Shown here: in pieces, positions 21,996 to 33,507 of the stretch
Position numbering within the stretch: the first letter of the stretch is position 1
How the letters are laid out: each line of letters starts with the position of its first letter
Assembly (NCBI GenBank): GCA_029216955.1
Contig: JANAVB010031417.1
Coordinates: 21,057,980 to 21,121,979 of the forward strand
Length of the DNA: 64,000 bases
Direction: 5' to 3'
Source: Iris pallida
Taxonomy: Eukaryota; Streptophyta; Magnoliopsida; Asparagales; Iridaceae
Program-made: the position numbers and the translations under genes
Notes under the pieces: model-generated
Database searches by the model: none
Told to the model about the DNA's origin: nothing
The model's input: only the letters and a program-made list of their open reading frames with translations

Positions 21996-23475
21996 TGTTA
22001 GTCCCGGGGCTTGATCAAAGATGGAAAAACAGATGCAATCGAGATCTGAGATGTCCCACAAAACTTTGCAGAGAGCAAACTCAAGATCTACGATGGAATA
22101 AAAAATCAAATAGCCAAATTACAATCTGAAGGAGGGAAAAAGAGGAGAAGATCTTTCGTTCTTCCTTGCAAACGTGTTGCAATTGGGACAGAACGAGTTA
22201 CAATAAAACTAGAGAGAGATGAGAAGAAGAACAATGCTAGGGTGTCAAAACATCGTTGCTCAAAGCAAGATTCGCCCCACACGATCTGCTTTCAGGAACC
22301 AGCAAGTTGAATAACTTGTGGAACGCTCGATGTCACCTCTGTTCTGACTCCTCGGATGGACTTGCAATGGCGGCAGCAGCTCTCTCTCTTTCTCCTTTTC
22401 TGACTTGTATTTTCGTAGTACCCACAAAGGAGGCCAGAAGAGAGTATATATAGAGAGAGGGTGGAAATCCTAGCCGCCTCTTCAGTTATGGAAAGATTGA
22501 ATCAAATCACAAAAAGATAGCAACGAATTAATTCTAATCCCACAAAGATAGGAACTGAATTAATTCAAATCCTACAAAGATAGTAACGAAATTAATTCAA
22601 ATCCCACAAAGATAGGATCTGAATTAATCGCATTGATTCATCCTTTCCATAACCGATTTGAAATCTGCACAGTCAGCGTAGCCCTCCATGCGGCAGCAGC
22701 AGCAGCAGCCTGGCCGCATGGACCGCTTGGGCCGCATGGACCGCATGTGCCGCATGGACCGCATGAGCCGCATGAGCCGCATGGCCGCATGAACCGTATG
22801 GCCGCATGAGCCGCATGCCGCATAAGACCGCATGGCCGCATATGAGCCGCATAAAGACCGCATGACTGCTGACGTGCTAAGTGCAAAGTGCGCCAACAAA
22901 ACGCCACATTACGCCTCATGAGCCCATGAGCCCGAGCCCGAGTTCGAGTCCGGCAGCAGCCTGGCCGCATGGACCGCTTGGGCCGCATGGGCCGCATGTG
23001 CCGCATGGACCGCATGAGCCGCATTAGCCGCATGAGCCGCATGAACCGCATGGCCGCATGAGCCGCATGCCGCATAAGACCGCATGGCCGTATATGAGCC
23101 GCATAAAGACCGCATGACTGCTGACGTGCTAAGTGCGCCAACAAAACGCCACATTACGCCTCATGAGCCCATGAGCCCGAGCCCGAGTCCGAGTCCGAGT
23201 CCGAGTCGCTAAGCCCCTTTGGGGCTTAGCTCCAAGTGGAATTAATCCAAGAAAATGACAAAAGCATTAATGCTTAATCCTTGGAGCCTTATTCTTACCT
23301 CCTAGTAAAATCACCCACATGGTTCCCTTCTTAGGGTCACCACCCCATGTGCATCTCTCAATAACACACCCAAGTATATATGTTGAGATAACTCATGGTG
23401 CTTTTCCAATGTGGGACTAAAATTTTACAAGGCATGTTGAGAGCAAGCTCTCTCCATGTAAATAAAGCACCAACA
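21996..23475 (-). repeat. 5' LTR of the copia element
   Basis: 1480 bp. It is longer than the 3' LTR because a ~251-bp block containing the CCGCATGAG minisatellite is tandemly duplicated (22709 and 22960 are equivalent points). It also holds TATA at about 22442-22452 (minus) and the CTAAGCCCC hairpin at 23209-23229. Confidence 0.93.
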
Positions 23476-23480
23476 CTTTG

Positions 23481-23834
23481 TTCTCACAACATAAAAAGAA
23501 TAAGATGGGAGCAAGGGTAGAACTAGAGATTCGAGGTGAGGTGGGTTGGAGTGGGCTAACTTATATGGGAAAAAAACATGGGATGGACTCGAGCCCACCC
23601 AACCCACAAACTCGTTCTGCCTATGCTTGCATATTCCTTGTTTGATGAAGGGTATATGTGTCGACAAGAGCAGAAACAAAATTCGAGCTGGTATTCAGAA
23701 GGAATTACTCCAGAATGGCTGTCAATCGCAGGGTGATGGTGACAACCTCACCGGCCAAATGTAAGTTTTCTAATGCAGTTAGATGCCAATGTTAGTTACA
23801 TAGAAAATGCAGAGCGGTCGAACCGATCACTAGT
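23481..23834. other. PRP2 upstream flank, part 1; holds an empty site
   Basis: No gene. 23575-23680 matches 43960-44026 plus 44590-44640 near PRP3. TTTGAT at 23641-23646 is the unoccupied site of the MITE at 44027. 23694-23834 matches 11075-11200 upstream of PRP1. Confidence 0.75.
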
Positions 23835-25027
23835 TATTAGTTATGAGGTGTACCAAGATGAGAACAAGGGCTAGGAACAACAAAGGTTCATGCAAGACTT
23901 TTCAGTCCGTCCTCTGTTTAATCCCGAAGAAGAGGTTCGGGGTTCTATGCAAGAGACTTCTCCCCAAACTTCTTGAATCCAACAGACCATAGAAAATTCC
24001 ATAAAGCAAGCAAACAAAAAATAAAATCCGTTCTTCCTTGCAAACGCAGTTGCAAATGAGATAGAACGTTCACAGTTAGAAATGATGAAGAAAAAATGGC
24101 CAAAATCGTTCTTCTCTTTGCGTTCGCAGGCTCTACGATGGGAAAGAACGAAAACAAGAAGAGAAAAACATAAACCATCTCCTTACTGGGGTGAACAGGT
24201 CACCGTTGCTCAAAACAAGATTCGTCCAATAGACGATCTGCTCCTAGGAACCAGCAAGTTCAAACAAGAACTTCTGGAACGCTCTGGGTCACTCTCGAGA
24301 ATACTTGGAACTCAGCAAGCTCAAACAAGAACTTCTGGAACGCTCTGGGTCACTCTCGGGAAGACTTGGAACTCATAGGAACGAAAGCTCACCGAGGCGC
24401 ATAGGCCCCCGGGGTAGGTGCATAGGCCTGCACCTGCCCCATAGTTCCTCTGGAGTGAATTTTCTTCCTCTTCCAATCTTCTCAAATGAGAGGAGTGAGA
24501 GCTCTATTTATAGAGCAACTCAGTACCTATGTGCGCATAGCAGAGCTCATACCATAGAATCCGGGTCATAAAGTACTATGTGCAGACACAACAGCGACAA
24601 CGCCGAAAGTAGCCACCCACAACTAGGCGCATAGCCCTTGGGCGCATAGTGCATGGACACATAGTTCCTGAACTTCTAGCTCCTGATGCATAGATACCGA
24701 GATGCATAGACGTCGAGCCGCATAGCCGCTTGACTCATAGGCGCCAAGACGCATAGCACTGAGCCCGAGCAAGTGCAAAGTGCGACATTAAAACGCAACT
24801 TATGCCCTTAGTCCGAGTACGAGTCGCTGGGTTTCTAAAGCGAGTGATAAAACAATGAATTGTTCTTGTTGTGACTTACACTTAACTCTCTAGAAAAATC
24901 AACCAACATGAACCACCTTACCCCATGTGCATATGACAACACAATCATAGCTATTATATTGTGATATACACCATGGTGGTTTCCAATGTGGGACTAAAAG
25001 TTCCTAAAACAAGTGGAAACACCAACA
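23835..25027 (-). mobile_element. Solo copia LTR in the PRP2 upstream region
   Basis: On the minus strand it starts TGTTGGTG (25027) and ends ACTAATA (23835), a mutated ACTAACA. CTAGT flanks both sides (23830-23834, 25028-25032). The homologous PRP1 site at 11195-11205 has a single CTAGT and no insert, which confirms the boundaries. Sequence blocks such as GAACCAGCAAGTT and CGTTGCTCAAA relate it to the copia element at 15693. It has a ~60-bp tandem duplication (24252-24375) and GCATAG-rich repeats (24385-24770). Confidence 0.93.
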
Positions 25028-25568
25028 CTAGTTAGGTACGGAACCAATGGAATCGGCTTGTTCAAGCTTCGACATTGTAAAGTCCAACCTTGGCTTGTTA
25101 GCCAATAATTAATGCAGTTTGAGCTTGCTTGACTAAGCTAATATTGATGTTCAACAAGCCTAGCTAACACTGCTTAACCAGATTGTTCCAGCTATGTCAT
25201 TGTGAAATGATCTCGAACTAGCTAACTCAAAGTTCAACAGACCAGATATAAGACATAAGTACCAAATATTACTTTGGATGTCATGGTCATCCCATTTGAC
25301 TCACGGGATGCAAATAAAAATTCAACTAATTTGAGTTTCCTAACTTCATCACCAATAAGCCACCCGACTGTCATGACACGTACCACAAATAGAATAAGAA
25401 GAAGAAGAAGGTGAGCAAACCACAGGATTATAGACCGTCTTGATCACCAACCTTGACATCATTTCCTCATTTATGGAACTTCGGAAGCCTTATATATGTC
25501 TGCTTCAGAGATTGCTATTGCAACAAAACACAAGCAGACAACCAACACTAAGTACACCAATACTCCTC
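25028..25568 (+). promoter_or_regulatory. PRP2 upstream region with TATA box
   Basis: Collinear with 11201-11795 of PRP1. TTATATATG at 25500-25508 is followed by TCTGCTTCAGAG, as in PRP1. The AGA microsatellite is short here. The solo LTR inserted at 23835 lies about 470 bases upstream of TATA, so distal elements have been moved away. Confidence 0.65.
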
Positions 25569-25982
25569 ATGGCTATGGCCTCTTACGCTCGGCAAATCCT
25601 CTTATCAGCTCTTATCGTGGCAATGTTTTGCACCGATGCAAGCCTCGCAGCTCGCCATCTTTTAGACACTCCACCAGCACCGCAGGCTGCACCTGTGGTG
25701 CCAGGTCTACCTACAGTTCCAACGCTGCCGTCGATGCTTCCACCACTGCCAACCGCACAATTGCCTCCTCTCCCAACAGTTCCGACCACTACTTTGCCAA
25801 AGCTTGCGTTGCCACCATTGCCCAACATTCCATCAATTCCTTCATTGCCTTCCATTCCTACCACAATTCCTACAGGCTTTCCTCCATTGCCTTCTATCCC
25901 TACTACCATTCCTACCATCCCTGGCCTCCAGATCCCATCAGTTCCTTTCCTAGCCCCACCTCCAGCAGCCACTAGCCCATGA
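25569..25982 (+). CDS. Secreted proline-rich cell-wall protein (PRP2)
   Basis: 137 residues. I chose the ATG at 25569 because it aligns with PRP1's start and gives the same signal peptide (MAMASYARQILLSALIVAMF); an in-frame upstream extension to 25440 overlaps the promoter and is not credible. It has the ARHLLD motif, a Pro-rich body with LPSIP and PPLP units, and the end PFLAPPPAATSP. By eye it differs from PRP1 at about ten positions with no gap, mostly conservative and mostly outside the central repeat. It is likely exported to the cell wall like PRP1; the substrate or binding partner is unknown. It is probably the product of a tandem duplication that included about 0.7 kb of upstream and 0.6 kb of downstream flank. 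Confidence 0.88.
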   Translation: MAMASYARQILLSALIVAMFCTDASLAARHLLDTPPAPQAAPVVPGLPTVPTLPSMLPPLPTAQLPPLPTVPTTTLPKLALPPLPNIPSIPSLPSIPTTIPTGFPPLPSIPTTIPTIPGLQIPSVPFLAPPPAATSP

Positions 25983-26640
25983 ATTAATTAAGGACATCTG
26001 ATCATTCACCATATATATATACATACATACATGTGGATCATGATAGCATTATTTAGCATAGGAGGGATTGCTTTGTTTCCATTATGTACGCATGCATGTT
26101 GAGACTTGTCTTGGCTATCTTTGTTTCAGTTGTACGAGCAGGGTTAATTATATGGAGATGTCTTGTTACTTTTACTTACATTTATGTCATTTATTAACGT
26201 TTTATCTATTGTGCTTGATTTGTTGGCGTCTCTCTCTTTGTAATTAGGAACATTTTACTACCATTTGTTGGAAATATAAATCATATTGCAACTATATAAA
26301 TGATGGATATCTACTCTGAGTAAGAAAAGGCAATGCCCTTCGCAAAAGCTCTTCAGCTTCTTCTATATGACTCAGTCAGTCATAGGCCGTGTGTGGAAAT
26401 CTGCCGTTAGAATATAGACGAATATAGAGTTCATTAACTCTAAATGTAGTTGATTTCCATTTGGTCACTCGTATCCCACTAATATCAGGGAGGAAACTAA
26501 GATACAAACTTAATAGTAGCTTCATATTATACCACTCTATGTCAGAGATTGAAACATCTGAGCTTACGGTGGCTCCACAGAGCACGCCAATTATGATCTA
26601 GAAAATCATATTATAGCTTCCTTCATTAATGGTACCGTCG
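25983..26640 (+). other. PRP2 3' flank
   Basis: Matches 12210-12870 downstream of PRP1, with a shortened TA repeat. The duplicated block ends near CTTCCTTCATTAATGG (26630). Confidence 0.75.
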
Positions 26641-27053
26641 TGTAGTGGGAAGCAAGCCAAGCAAAAATCTGTCATCGCTGCTGCTGTGTATAAAAACAAC
26701 ACAAATAGATTTCTATTATCTCAAAAGAAGAAGAAGAGTGATTTCTATTATGCATTTAAGTGAAATACTTGGACCAGACCCTTGCAACATATTCCTAGTT
26801 CAACCTGAATTTTGAGGAAATGGACATATGTTACTTATCTCTCTCTAGAGGGTGCTTAACTGACCCCAAAGATTCGGCCGGGGTCCCAAAACATAGACAT
26901 GTCATGGTTTGGACTTTAACACTTACCGGATCAGACCTGATTACAGCCCTTCAGAGTGACTTGCAGCAGAAACAGTAAAAGCTCATAAGCAAAAGAATTA
27001 CTGCCACCAAGCTACTTAGCAAACTCACTGACTAGTAACAAATCACATGCAAC
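26641..27053. other. Intergenic; nothing recognised
   Basis: No open frame, repeat or element end can be supported here. Confidence 0.5.
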
Positions 27054-27868
27054 TGTTGTTGTTACAAATTTAAAAGAGTTACTAAGTCTTCAATGAGGGC
27101 AGAAACATCCTTACTTATATATGTTATGTTTCAAACTAGTTTTCTTCTTAATTTTCTATTTAACTTATCTCTTTAATAATCATGCAACTTATCTCAATTC
27201 ATTTGCTATATAATTAAGAACATCATCGTGTACATTTTTCATCAAGCAAGTCAATGAATTTCTTTCCTAAATCATGGTACATCTTTGGAGTATCATTTTT
27301 TTACTGTTTTGGCATCAAGAGAACACACCCCTCTTGTGCTAGCTTTCTCATCTATCAAAGAAGTTTCTTTTCCTCATTGTGGTATCAGAGCTCCAGAGGT
27401 GCCATGGCTTACAACAACAACAACATATTGCAACCCCAACTATCTCACTTCACTGACAAGAATTACATCCGATGATAGAGCTTATACAGAGGTGGTATGG
27501 CTTCCAACAACAACAACAATTAACATGTTTTATCCCCAACTACCTCGCTTCACCAACAATAATTACAACCGATGACTATGATAGAAAGAAACTCTTTCGA
27601 AAGATGAGAAAGCACAAGAGGGATGTGTTCTCTTGATGCTAAAATACTAAAAATTTATACTCCAAAGATGTACAAGAAGGAAGGAAAATAATTGATTTAC
27701 TTGATGAAAACTTTACAAGATAATGTTCTTATATGAATTGACATAAGTTACATGATTATAAAAGAGATTAGTTAAATAGAAAGTTAATAAGAAAACTCGT
27801 TTGAAGCATAACATATATAACTAAGGATGTTTCTCCTCATTGAAGACTTCAAGTTTGTAACTCCAACA
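27054..27868. mobile_element. Inverted pair of short copia LTRs around a duplicated gag leader
   Basis: 27054-27376 is a plus-strand LTR (TGTTGTTAC...TTCCTCA). TGGTATCAGAGC at 27380-27391 and an ATG at 27404 (MAYNNNNILQPQLSHFTDKN) form a copia leader and gag start. A second, diverged leader and gag start lies at 27475-27575 (ATG 27497). 27579-27868 is a second LTR in minus orientation with a purine-rich tract at its right edge. The head-to-head arrangement makes an ~815-bp foldback with no pol. Confidence 0.75.
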
Positions 27869-28966
27869 AGCTACCTCAAACTTGAGTTAGCTTATGTTTC
27901 CAACATTTAACCAAGCTTAGTTAACACAAAACAATAATGAGGGTGTTGTTGGAAGCGTTTGCCAACCCACCCGATCAAAACCAACCCCGGTCTAACGGAC
28001 ACCAAGCACAAGATGAAGACAAGTATATGGCGGTGACGTACGTCACCTGGACAAATCCTAACCTTTAATAACTTAGATGAAATTACAAGATTGACAGAAC
28101 TCACGTTGAACCCTTTGTCCTAATAGGTTCAATCTCCTCACCACTCTAAAAAAAAAAAAGAAAATTACAATTGAGATCACTCACCAACCCGTAGCAATCT
28201 CCCTAACCAAACGACTCCTCGATTAGATCTTCTTCTTACTTCTGTTTTGGATGACGAAGTCCTAAGAGCAAAGTACGGACTTTCTCTTAAATTTTGTGTG
28301 TGGACGAGCACCCCGAATCTACACTTTGTGATGTGCCCTCCACCCTCATGACCCCATATATATAGGATTAGAAAATCCTATTTTAGGTCATAATATGATT
28401 TATTAAATAGGAAGCCCTCAAATAAGAATCATATTACACCTAAAATAGCCTATCGATATCCTATTTTAGATCATAATATGATTTCTTAAATAGGAAGCCC
28501 TCAAATTAAATAGAAAGTTAAGGAGGAAACCGGTTTGAAACACAACATATGTAACTAAGGTTGTTTCTCCTCCTCGTTGAAGATTTGTAACTCTTCAAGT
28601 TTGTAACTCCAACAAGCTCCCTCAAACTTGAGTTAGCTTATGTTTCCAACATGTAACCAAGCTCAGTTAAGTAGTTAACACAAAATAAGAATGAGGTGTA
28701 TTAAGGACTAGCTAACTCAAAGCTTAGAAGAGTACCAATAAGGCATGTAAACACAATGTTATTAATTTATTCTTTTCGGAAACAAATCAAATGGCATTAG
28801 TCATCATACTTCCGTTTTCTAGCTTCCCACCGAAGTGCTACTGCTGTCATGACACATACAACAAATAGGAGGAGAAGATGAACAAACCACTGGCTCCTGG
28901 ATTGTCCTTGATCACCAACCTTAACATAATTTCCCCAAGCCCCAACCACTGTTCAACTATAATAGC

Positions 28967-28970
<4 letters not shown>
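27869..28970. other. LTR remnants, then PRP3 upstream flank
   Basis: 28500-28616 is another partial minus-strand copy of the same short LTR, with its polypurine tract. 27950-28500 looks like a further decayed LTR with a minus-strand TATA near 28354-28364 and a 48-bp direct repeat (28376 and 28458). 28700-28960 matches the PRP1 upstream flank (GCTAACTCAAAG, CTGTCATGACACATAC, GATCACCAACC), so it is the PRP3 promoter region. No intact gene. Confidence 0.6.
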
Positions 28971-29015
<45 letters not shown>

Positions 29016-29022
29016 TAATAGC

Positions 29023-29104
<82 letters not shown>

Positions 29105-29128
29105 CTTCAGAGACTGCTAGCTAGCTAT
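28971..29128 (+). promoter_or_regulatory. PRP3 promoter and first part of its 5' leader, separated from the gene
   Basis: Two long TA runs (28971-29007, 29026-29100) replace the TATA box. They are followed by TTCACTTCAGAGACTGCTAG, equivalent to the CTTCAGAGAGACTGCTA leader start of PRP1. The remaining leader and the coding region lie at 42848 and beyond, after the LINE insertion. Confidence 0.75.
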
Positions 29129-31842
29129 ATCACAAAACAAATTATTTTTTTGAGTAAACATCAGTTCATTCATTCAATCATAAAACAGAAGTACAAACGG
29201 ATCTGTCACTACGAACAAGATCATATATACATTCAGGAATCCTATCATGAATTTGCAGAGAATTCATATTGGAATGAATCAAAGAAAAGGAGGCTAATTG
29301 GTGAGCACAACCATTGGCACTCCTATGAACATAAGCGAAGGAAATCTCCCTGTTTAAACTAAGAAACTTCTTTGCATTTGAAATGGTGTGACGAGCTAAC
29401 CAGACAGAAGAATCCTCCTGATGTGTAATAGCTTCAATAAGGATTTTGCAGTCACCTTCCACTGTGATGTTTGTCAGATGATTTCTTTCCATGATGACAA
29501 GTGACAGGTGAATGCCTATAGCTTCTGCTTCAATGGGGCTTCCTCCATCCTGACATTTGGTATAGGCCATGATGAATGAACCCTGAGAGTCCCTCAAGAT
29601 TGCTGAAGCTGCCATTTTGCCATCCAAATAAGCACCATCGAAATTTATCTTGAATTTCCCCTGATCAGGTGGTTTCCATGTATCATGAAATGGCAATCTG
29701 GAAGTACACAGATTGGATGAATCTGTAGTTGAACCACATGCGGCTTCGTGTCTTGCTTGCAAAGTCTTTGCTTCATGAATAATTTTGTTGCAGCAGATCA
29801 TTGAATTGTTGAAAATGTAGTTATTCCTAGCCTTCCAGATGGACCACATTTGATAGAGACAACTTGATATAGCATCCTTATCACCATCTTTGAGGATTGT
29901 GGTTAATAATGATGAAATGGTTGTGTATGGATGAATCAGATGAGATATAACAACATTCTTTTGCCAAGATGATCCTGAAAAAGAACAATGTAAAATAAGG
30001 TGGTCAGTGGTTTCAACACATACCTTGCATATTGGACATGTTGCGTCTATGTCAGTCAATCGTCGATTGATATTTGATTTGGTGGGTATAGAGTTAGTCA
30101 GCACTCTCCAGGCGAACAGAAGGACACGGGGATAGATATGAGTTTGTTTCCAAAACTTCTTCCAGTCAGTGAACACAGTAGAAAACGAAGATAGATAATC
30201 ATTATGAAGGCAAGCATGAATGGCCCTGTATCCCGATTTAACAGTATATTCTCCATTAACAGTATATTTCCAAATAAGTTTATCAACAGTGCAGTTCCTA
30301 GATAAAGGAATCCTGAGAATGGCCTGAGCTTCATGAGGTGGAAAACAGACATGAATAAGGTGTTCCTTCCAGGTGAACAATTCACTGTTAATAAGATCTC
30401 CAACAGATTGAACAACTCGATTAGCAGCATTATGTCCTAATACTCTGTTATTAGGGAGATTTGGAACCCAAGGATCTGACCAAATATTGATGTTCACACC
30501 ATTACCAACTGACCAGACAACATTTCCATTGAGAAACTCTCTGCTTTTCAAAATACTCGTCCAAATAAAAGATGAAGAATGGGAATGAGTGATGGACCAA
30601 AAATTAGAAGAATGGAGATATTTATGACCAAGGAGAGAAGCCCATATGGAAGTAGGATCAGTAATGAATCTCCATGATAGTTTAAGCAAGAGAGATAGTT
30701 TCATAATATGAGGATCACGAATACCTAAACCACCTTGAAATTTCGGTTTAGTAAATAAGGACCAAGGATTGAAATGCATTGTCCTGATATTATTATTAGA
30801 ACCCCACCAAAAATCTCGTTGGTGTTTGGATAATGAATTTGTGACAGCCTTCGGGATTAAGTAAGAAGAGAAATGATATGTAGGAAGGGATGAAAGTGTA
30901 GATTTGATAAGAGTGGTACGGGCAGCATGAGAAAGACAACCATGTTTCCATCCATTAAGCTTTTGAAGACTGGTGTTTAAAAGATCAGAATAAGTTCTGA
31001 TACGGGACTTTGGTTGAAGAATTTTGTGACCAAGATAAGTATCCCAAGGATCCATTGGTTTTACACCAAATAAATTAGTGTAGAGAGTGCGCATATAAGG
31101 GTCGATTTTCTTGGAAAGATAGAAGATTTAGCAAGGTTTATGCGTTGTCCCGACCAGGATTCAAAATACTTAATGATGATTTGAGCTTGAGTGATATTAT
31201 GAAGGGAACATGTTCCAAACAACAGCAGATCATCTGCAAATGCCAGATGAGAAAACGATATTGGACAATACTTCAATTTGAAGCTCTCATAAAGCATATT
31301 CCTCTCCATGATATGAATAAAAGTGGAAAATATTTCCATACTCATTATAAACAAATAGGGAGATAAAGGGCATCCCTGGCGGATACCACAGGAAGGAATA
31401 AACTTGTTGGTGAGTTTACCATTAAAAAGAACGGCAAAGGAAACCGAGGATATGCATTCCATGATGAGATCATGAGATTTGCCAACAATACCAAAACAAG
31501 ATAATGCTTGGCTGATAATTCCCCAATGTAATCGATCATAGGCCTTTGACATATCCAGTTTTAGAGCAAAGGATCCTTTATTAGGACTTGATCTCGAGAT
31601 TGAGTGAAGAATTTCATGAGCTAAAAGGACATTATCACCAATATATCTCCCAGGAACAAATGCATTTTGTAGAGGATTAATGATTCTATGTAGGTGGTGT
31701 CGAATACGGTTGGCTAAGATCTTTGTAATAACTTTGTATAAGACGTTGCAAAGAGCTATCGGTCGAAAGTCGACAGGAGAACTGGGGTTTTTCATTTTAG
31801 GAATCAATGCAATAAAAGTGTGATTAAGAAGAGAAGGCATTG

Positions 31843-33388
31843 TGTAGTGCCCCGTACTCTGTCCACGGGGTGCGCGAGAAAGGAATACTGTCGCTATCGA
31901 TTCGGTCGGGATTGGCCGAGTCGATCGAACGGGAACGGTTGAATTAAGATCCATTCCTCGTTATGGAATGTCTTCTTCGGAACCAAGTCCCATATTCAGC
32001 GGGCTGCGCCTCGAGGATTGACTCTGCGGCTGAGTCGGGAGAGACCTCCCATTGCTCTGCTTTTCACGCCGCTTGCGTTGGTTTTGGCTTTGTTTTCTGA
32101 ATGCGCTTTCGTGAATATTTTCGATGGTTTTCATGGCTTGCATTTCGAACTCGCATTTTCTATCGAACTCCTTGATTAATGCAGTGTTCTAATCGGTTGC
32201 TTGTGCGATTTCAGGTAATCGCGTAGGCGACGTCTAGCGCGACCAACAAGTTCCCTCGCCGAAGAAAACTCAAGGTGAGTGGCTGACCCTTCTCTTCTCG
32301 ACCCCCTTCTTAAGTAATTCGATAGTGTTGTTGCGGATGAAAGAATGAAAGCAAGGGCACGGATACGATAAAATGATCAAGTTTCAAAGAGAAAATAGGC
32401 TAGGCCTTAATAACTAAATGTTGTCTTAACTCGGTCATTGGACAACTTGTCGACAAGGAGAGAGTTTCCTCGAGCGACTACCCGGGGCCACGGGACCGAC
32501 TCGGCCTAGGAGGAAACACGGTATAGCTGTGCTGGATGATAGCACAGGTTAAGCGGGGACTTGCAGCGGGGCTCGCTACTTGCGCTGCAAGGGCCCCGGC
32601 TAACAAAGCTATAGTCCAGGATGGCTTATGATGTCAGTGACCAAACACACGTAATATTGCACTTGAAATGTAAATGATAACAATTGACAGGGAAGAACAT
32701 GGTAAGTTTCATAAGGCGCGGCGCGGGCCGCCGTTGGTAAGTTTCAACGTAAATTTCATTATGCTTGTCATTTCTCGCTTGAAATTCATTAGGATGGTTA
32801 GAAACATTCATGAACTAAGTCATATAAACTCATTCAACCAAATGAGAGCTTGGAACTTAACTTGTCACGCACCAGTACAAAGTGTAATGTACTGATCCTC
32901 GCTCTCCACGCAGGTACCCCGAACCACGAAGGGCGTGCCACCTAAAATCTCAAGGCGGCGTGGACACTTTTGAAGCCTCGTCCGTGTAAAGGCTTGCTTC
33001 TGGTTTCCTTTTGAAGAAGACCCCGCACTCAGTCCAAAAGAAGATGGCGGCTCGACTCGCCTCGATAGCAGGCGGAAAGATGTTATGTTTTGCTTGTAAA
33101 AAGGGATGTAATGTATGGAACGACTATCTCATCGGCGTTATTTTTGTAAGTCGAGTCATGTTGTAGCCCGCGCGGCAATGATTGTAAAGGAGTCTATGTA
33201 AAGTTTTATTATCATCAATGAAAAAGTCTATTTCTATTTCAAATGTGTCATTCAATTTCTCTGCGTACTCTAACTTGATGTTGTGTTTCGGATAACCTTA
33301 TGACTATGCCTTGTGCGATCGCAACTTAGGTTCGCACGGCATCACGCCCGGGGGACGACTATCGATTCTACGGAATCGGGGCGTGACA
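31843..33388 (+). repeat. 5' LTR of gypsy B
   Basis: 1546 bp. Versus the 3' LTR it lacks 18 bases near its start and 14 bases near 31905, and differs by scattered substitutions. A central block near 32480-32620 (GACTACCCGGGGCCAC) is shared with the LTR at 55099 and loosely with the one at 1878. Confidence 0.95.
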
Positions 33389-33391
33389 TAA

Positions 33392-33403
33392 TGGTATCAG
33401 AGC
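33392..33403 (+). other. Primer-binding site of gypsy B
   Basis: TGGTATCAGAGC, complementary to the 3' end of plant initiator Met-tRNA, lies three bases inside the 5' LTR. Confidence 0.95.
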
Positions 33404-33507
33404 ACGGCTTTACATCCTTTGACCTTGCATCGATGAGATAAGTTGTTCCATACAATGAGTCCGTAATATTTTGTGACTGATGCGTTTGCCTTCGTATCGC
33501 AGAAGTG

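Larger units (their letters stand above)
15693..23475 (-). mobile_element. Ty1/copia LTR retrotransposon, complete but disabled (7.8 kb)
   Basis: Both LTRs, gag-pol, a polypurine tract and a degenerate primer site are present in minus orientation. The element is flanked by the 5-bp duplication CTTTG at 15688-15692 and 23476-23480. LTRs begin TGTTGGTG and end ACTAACA on the minus strand. It sits between the relic flank at 14583 and PRP2. Two stops and one frameshift break the polyprotein, so it is not autonomous. Confidence 0.95.

Noticed and set aside
16325..23154. Met/Arg/His-rich frames within the copia LTRs
   Set aside because: Direct translation of the CCGCATGAG repeat; no start context, not conserved as protein.
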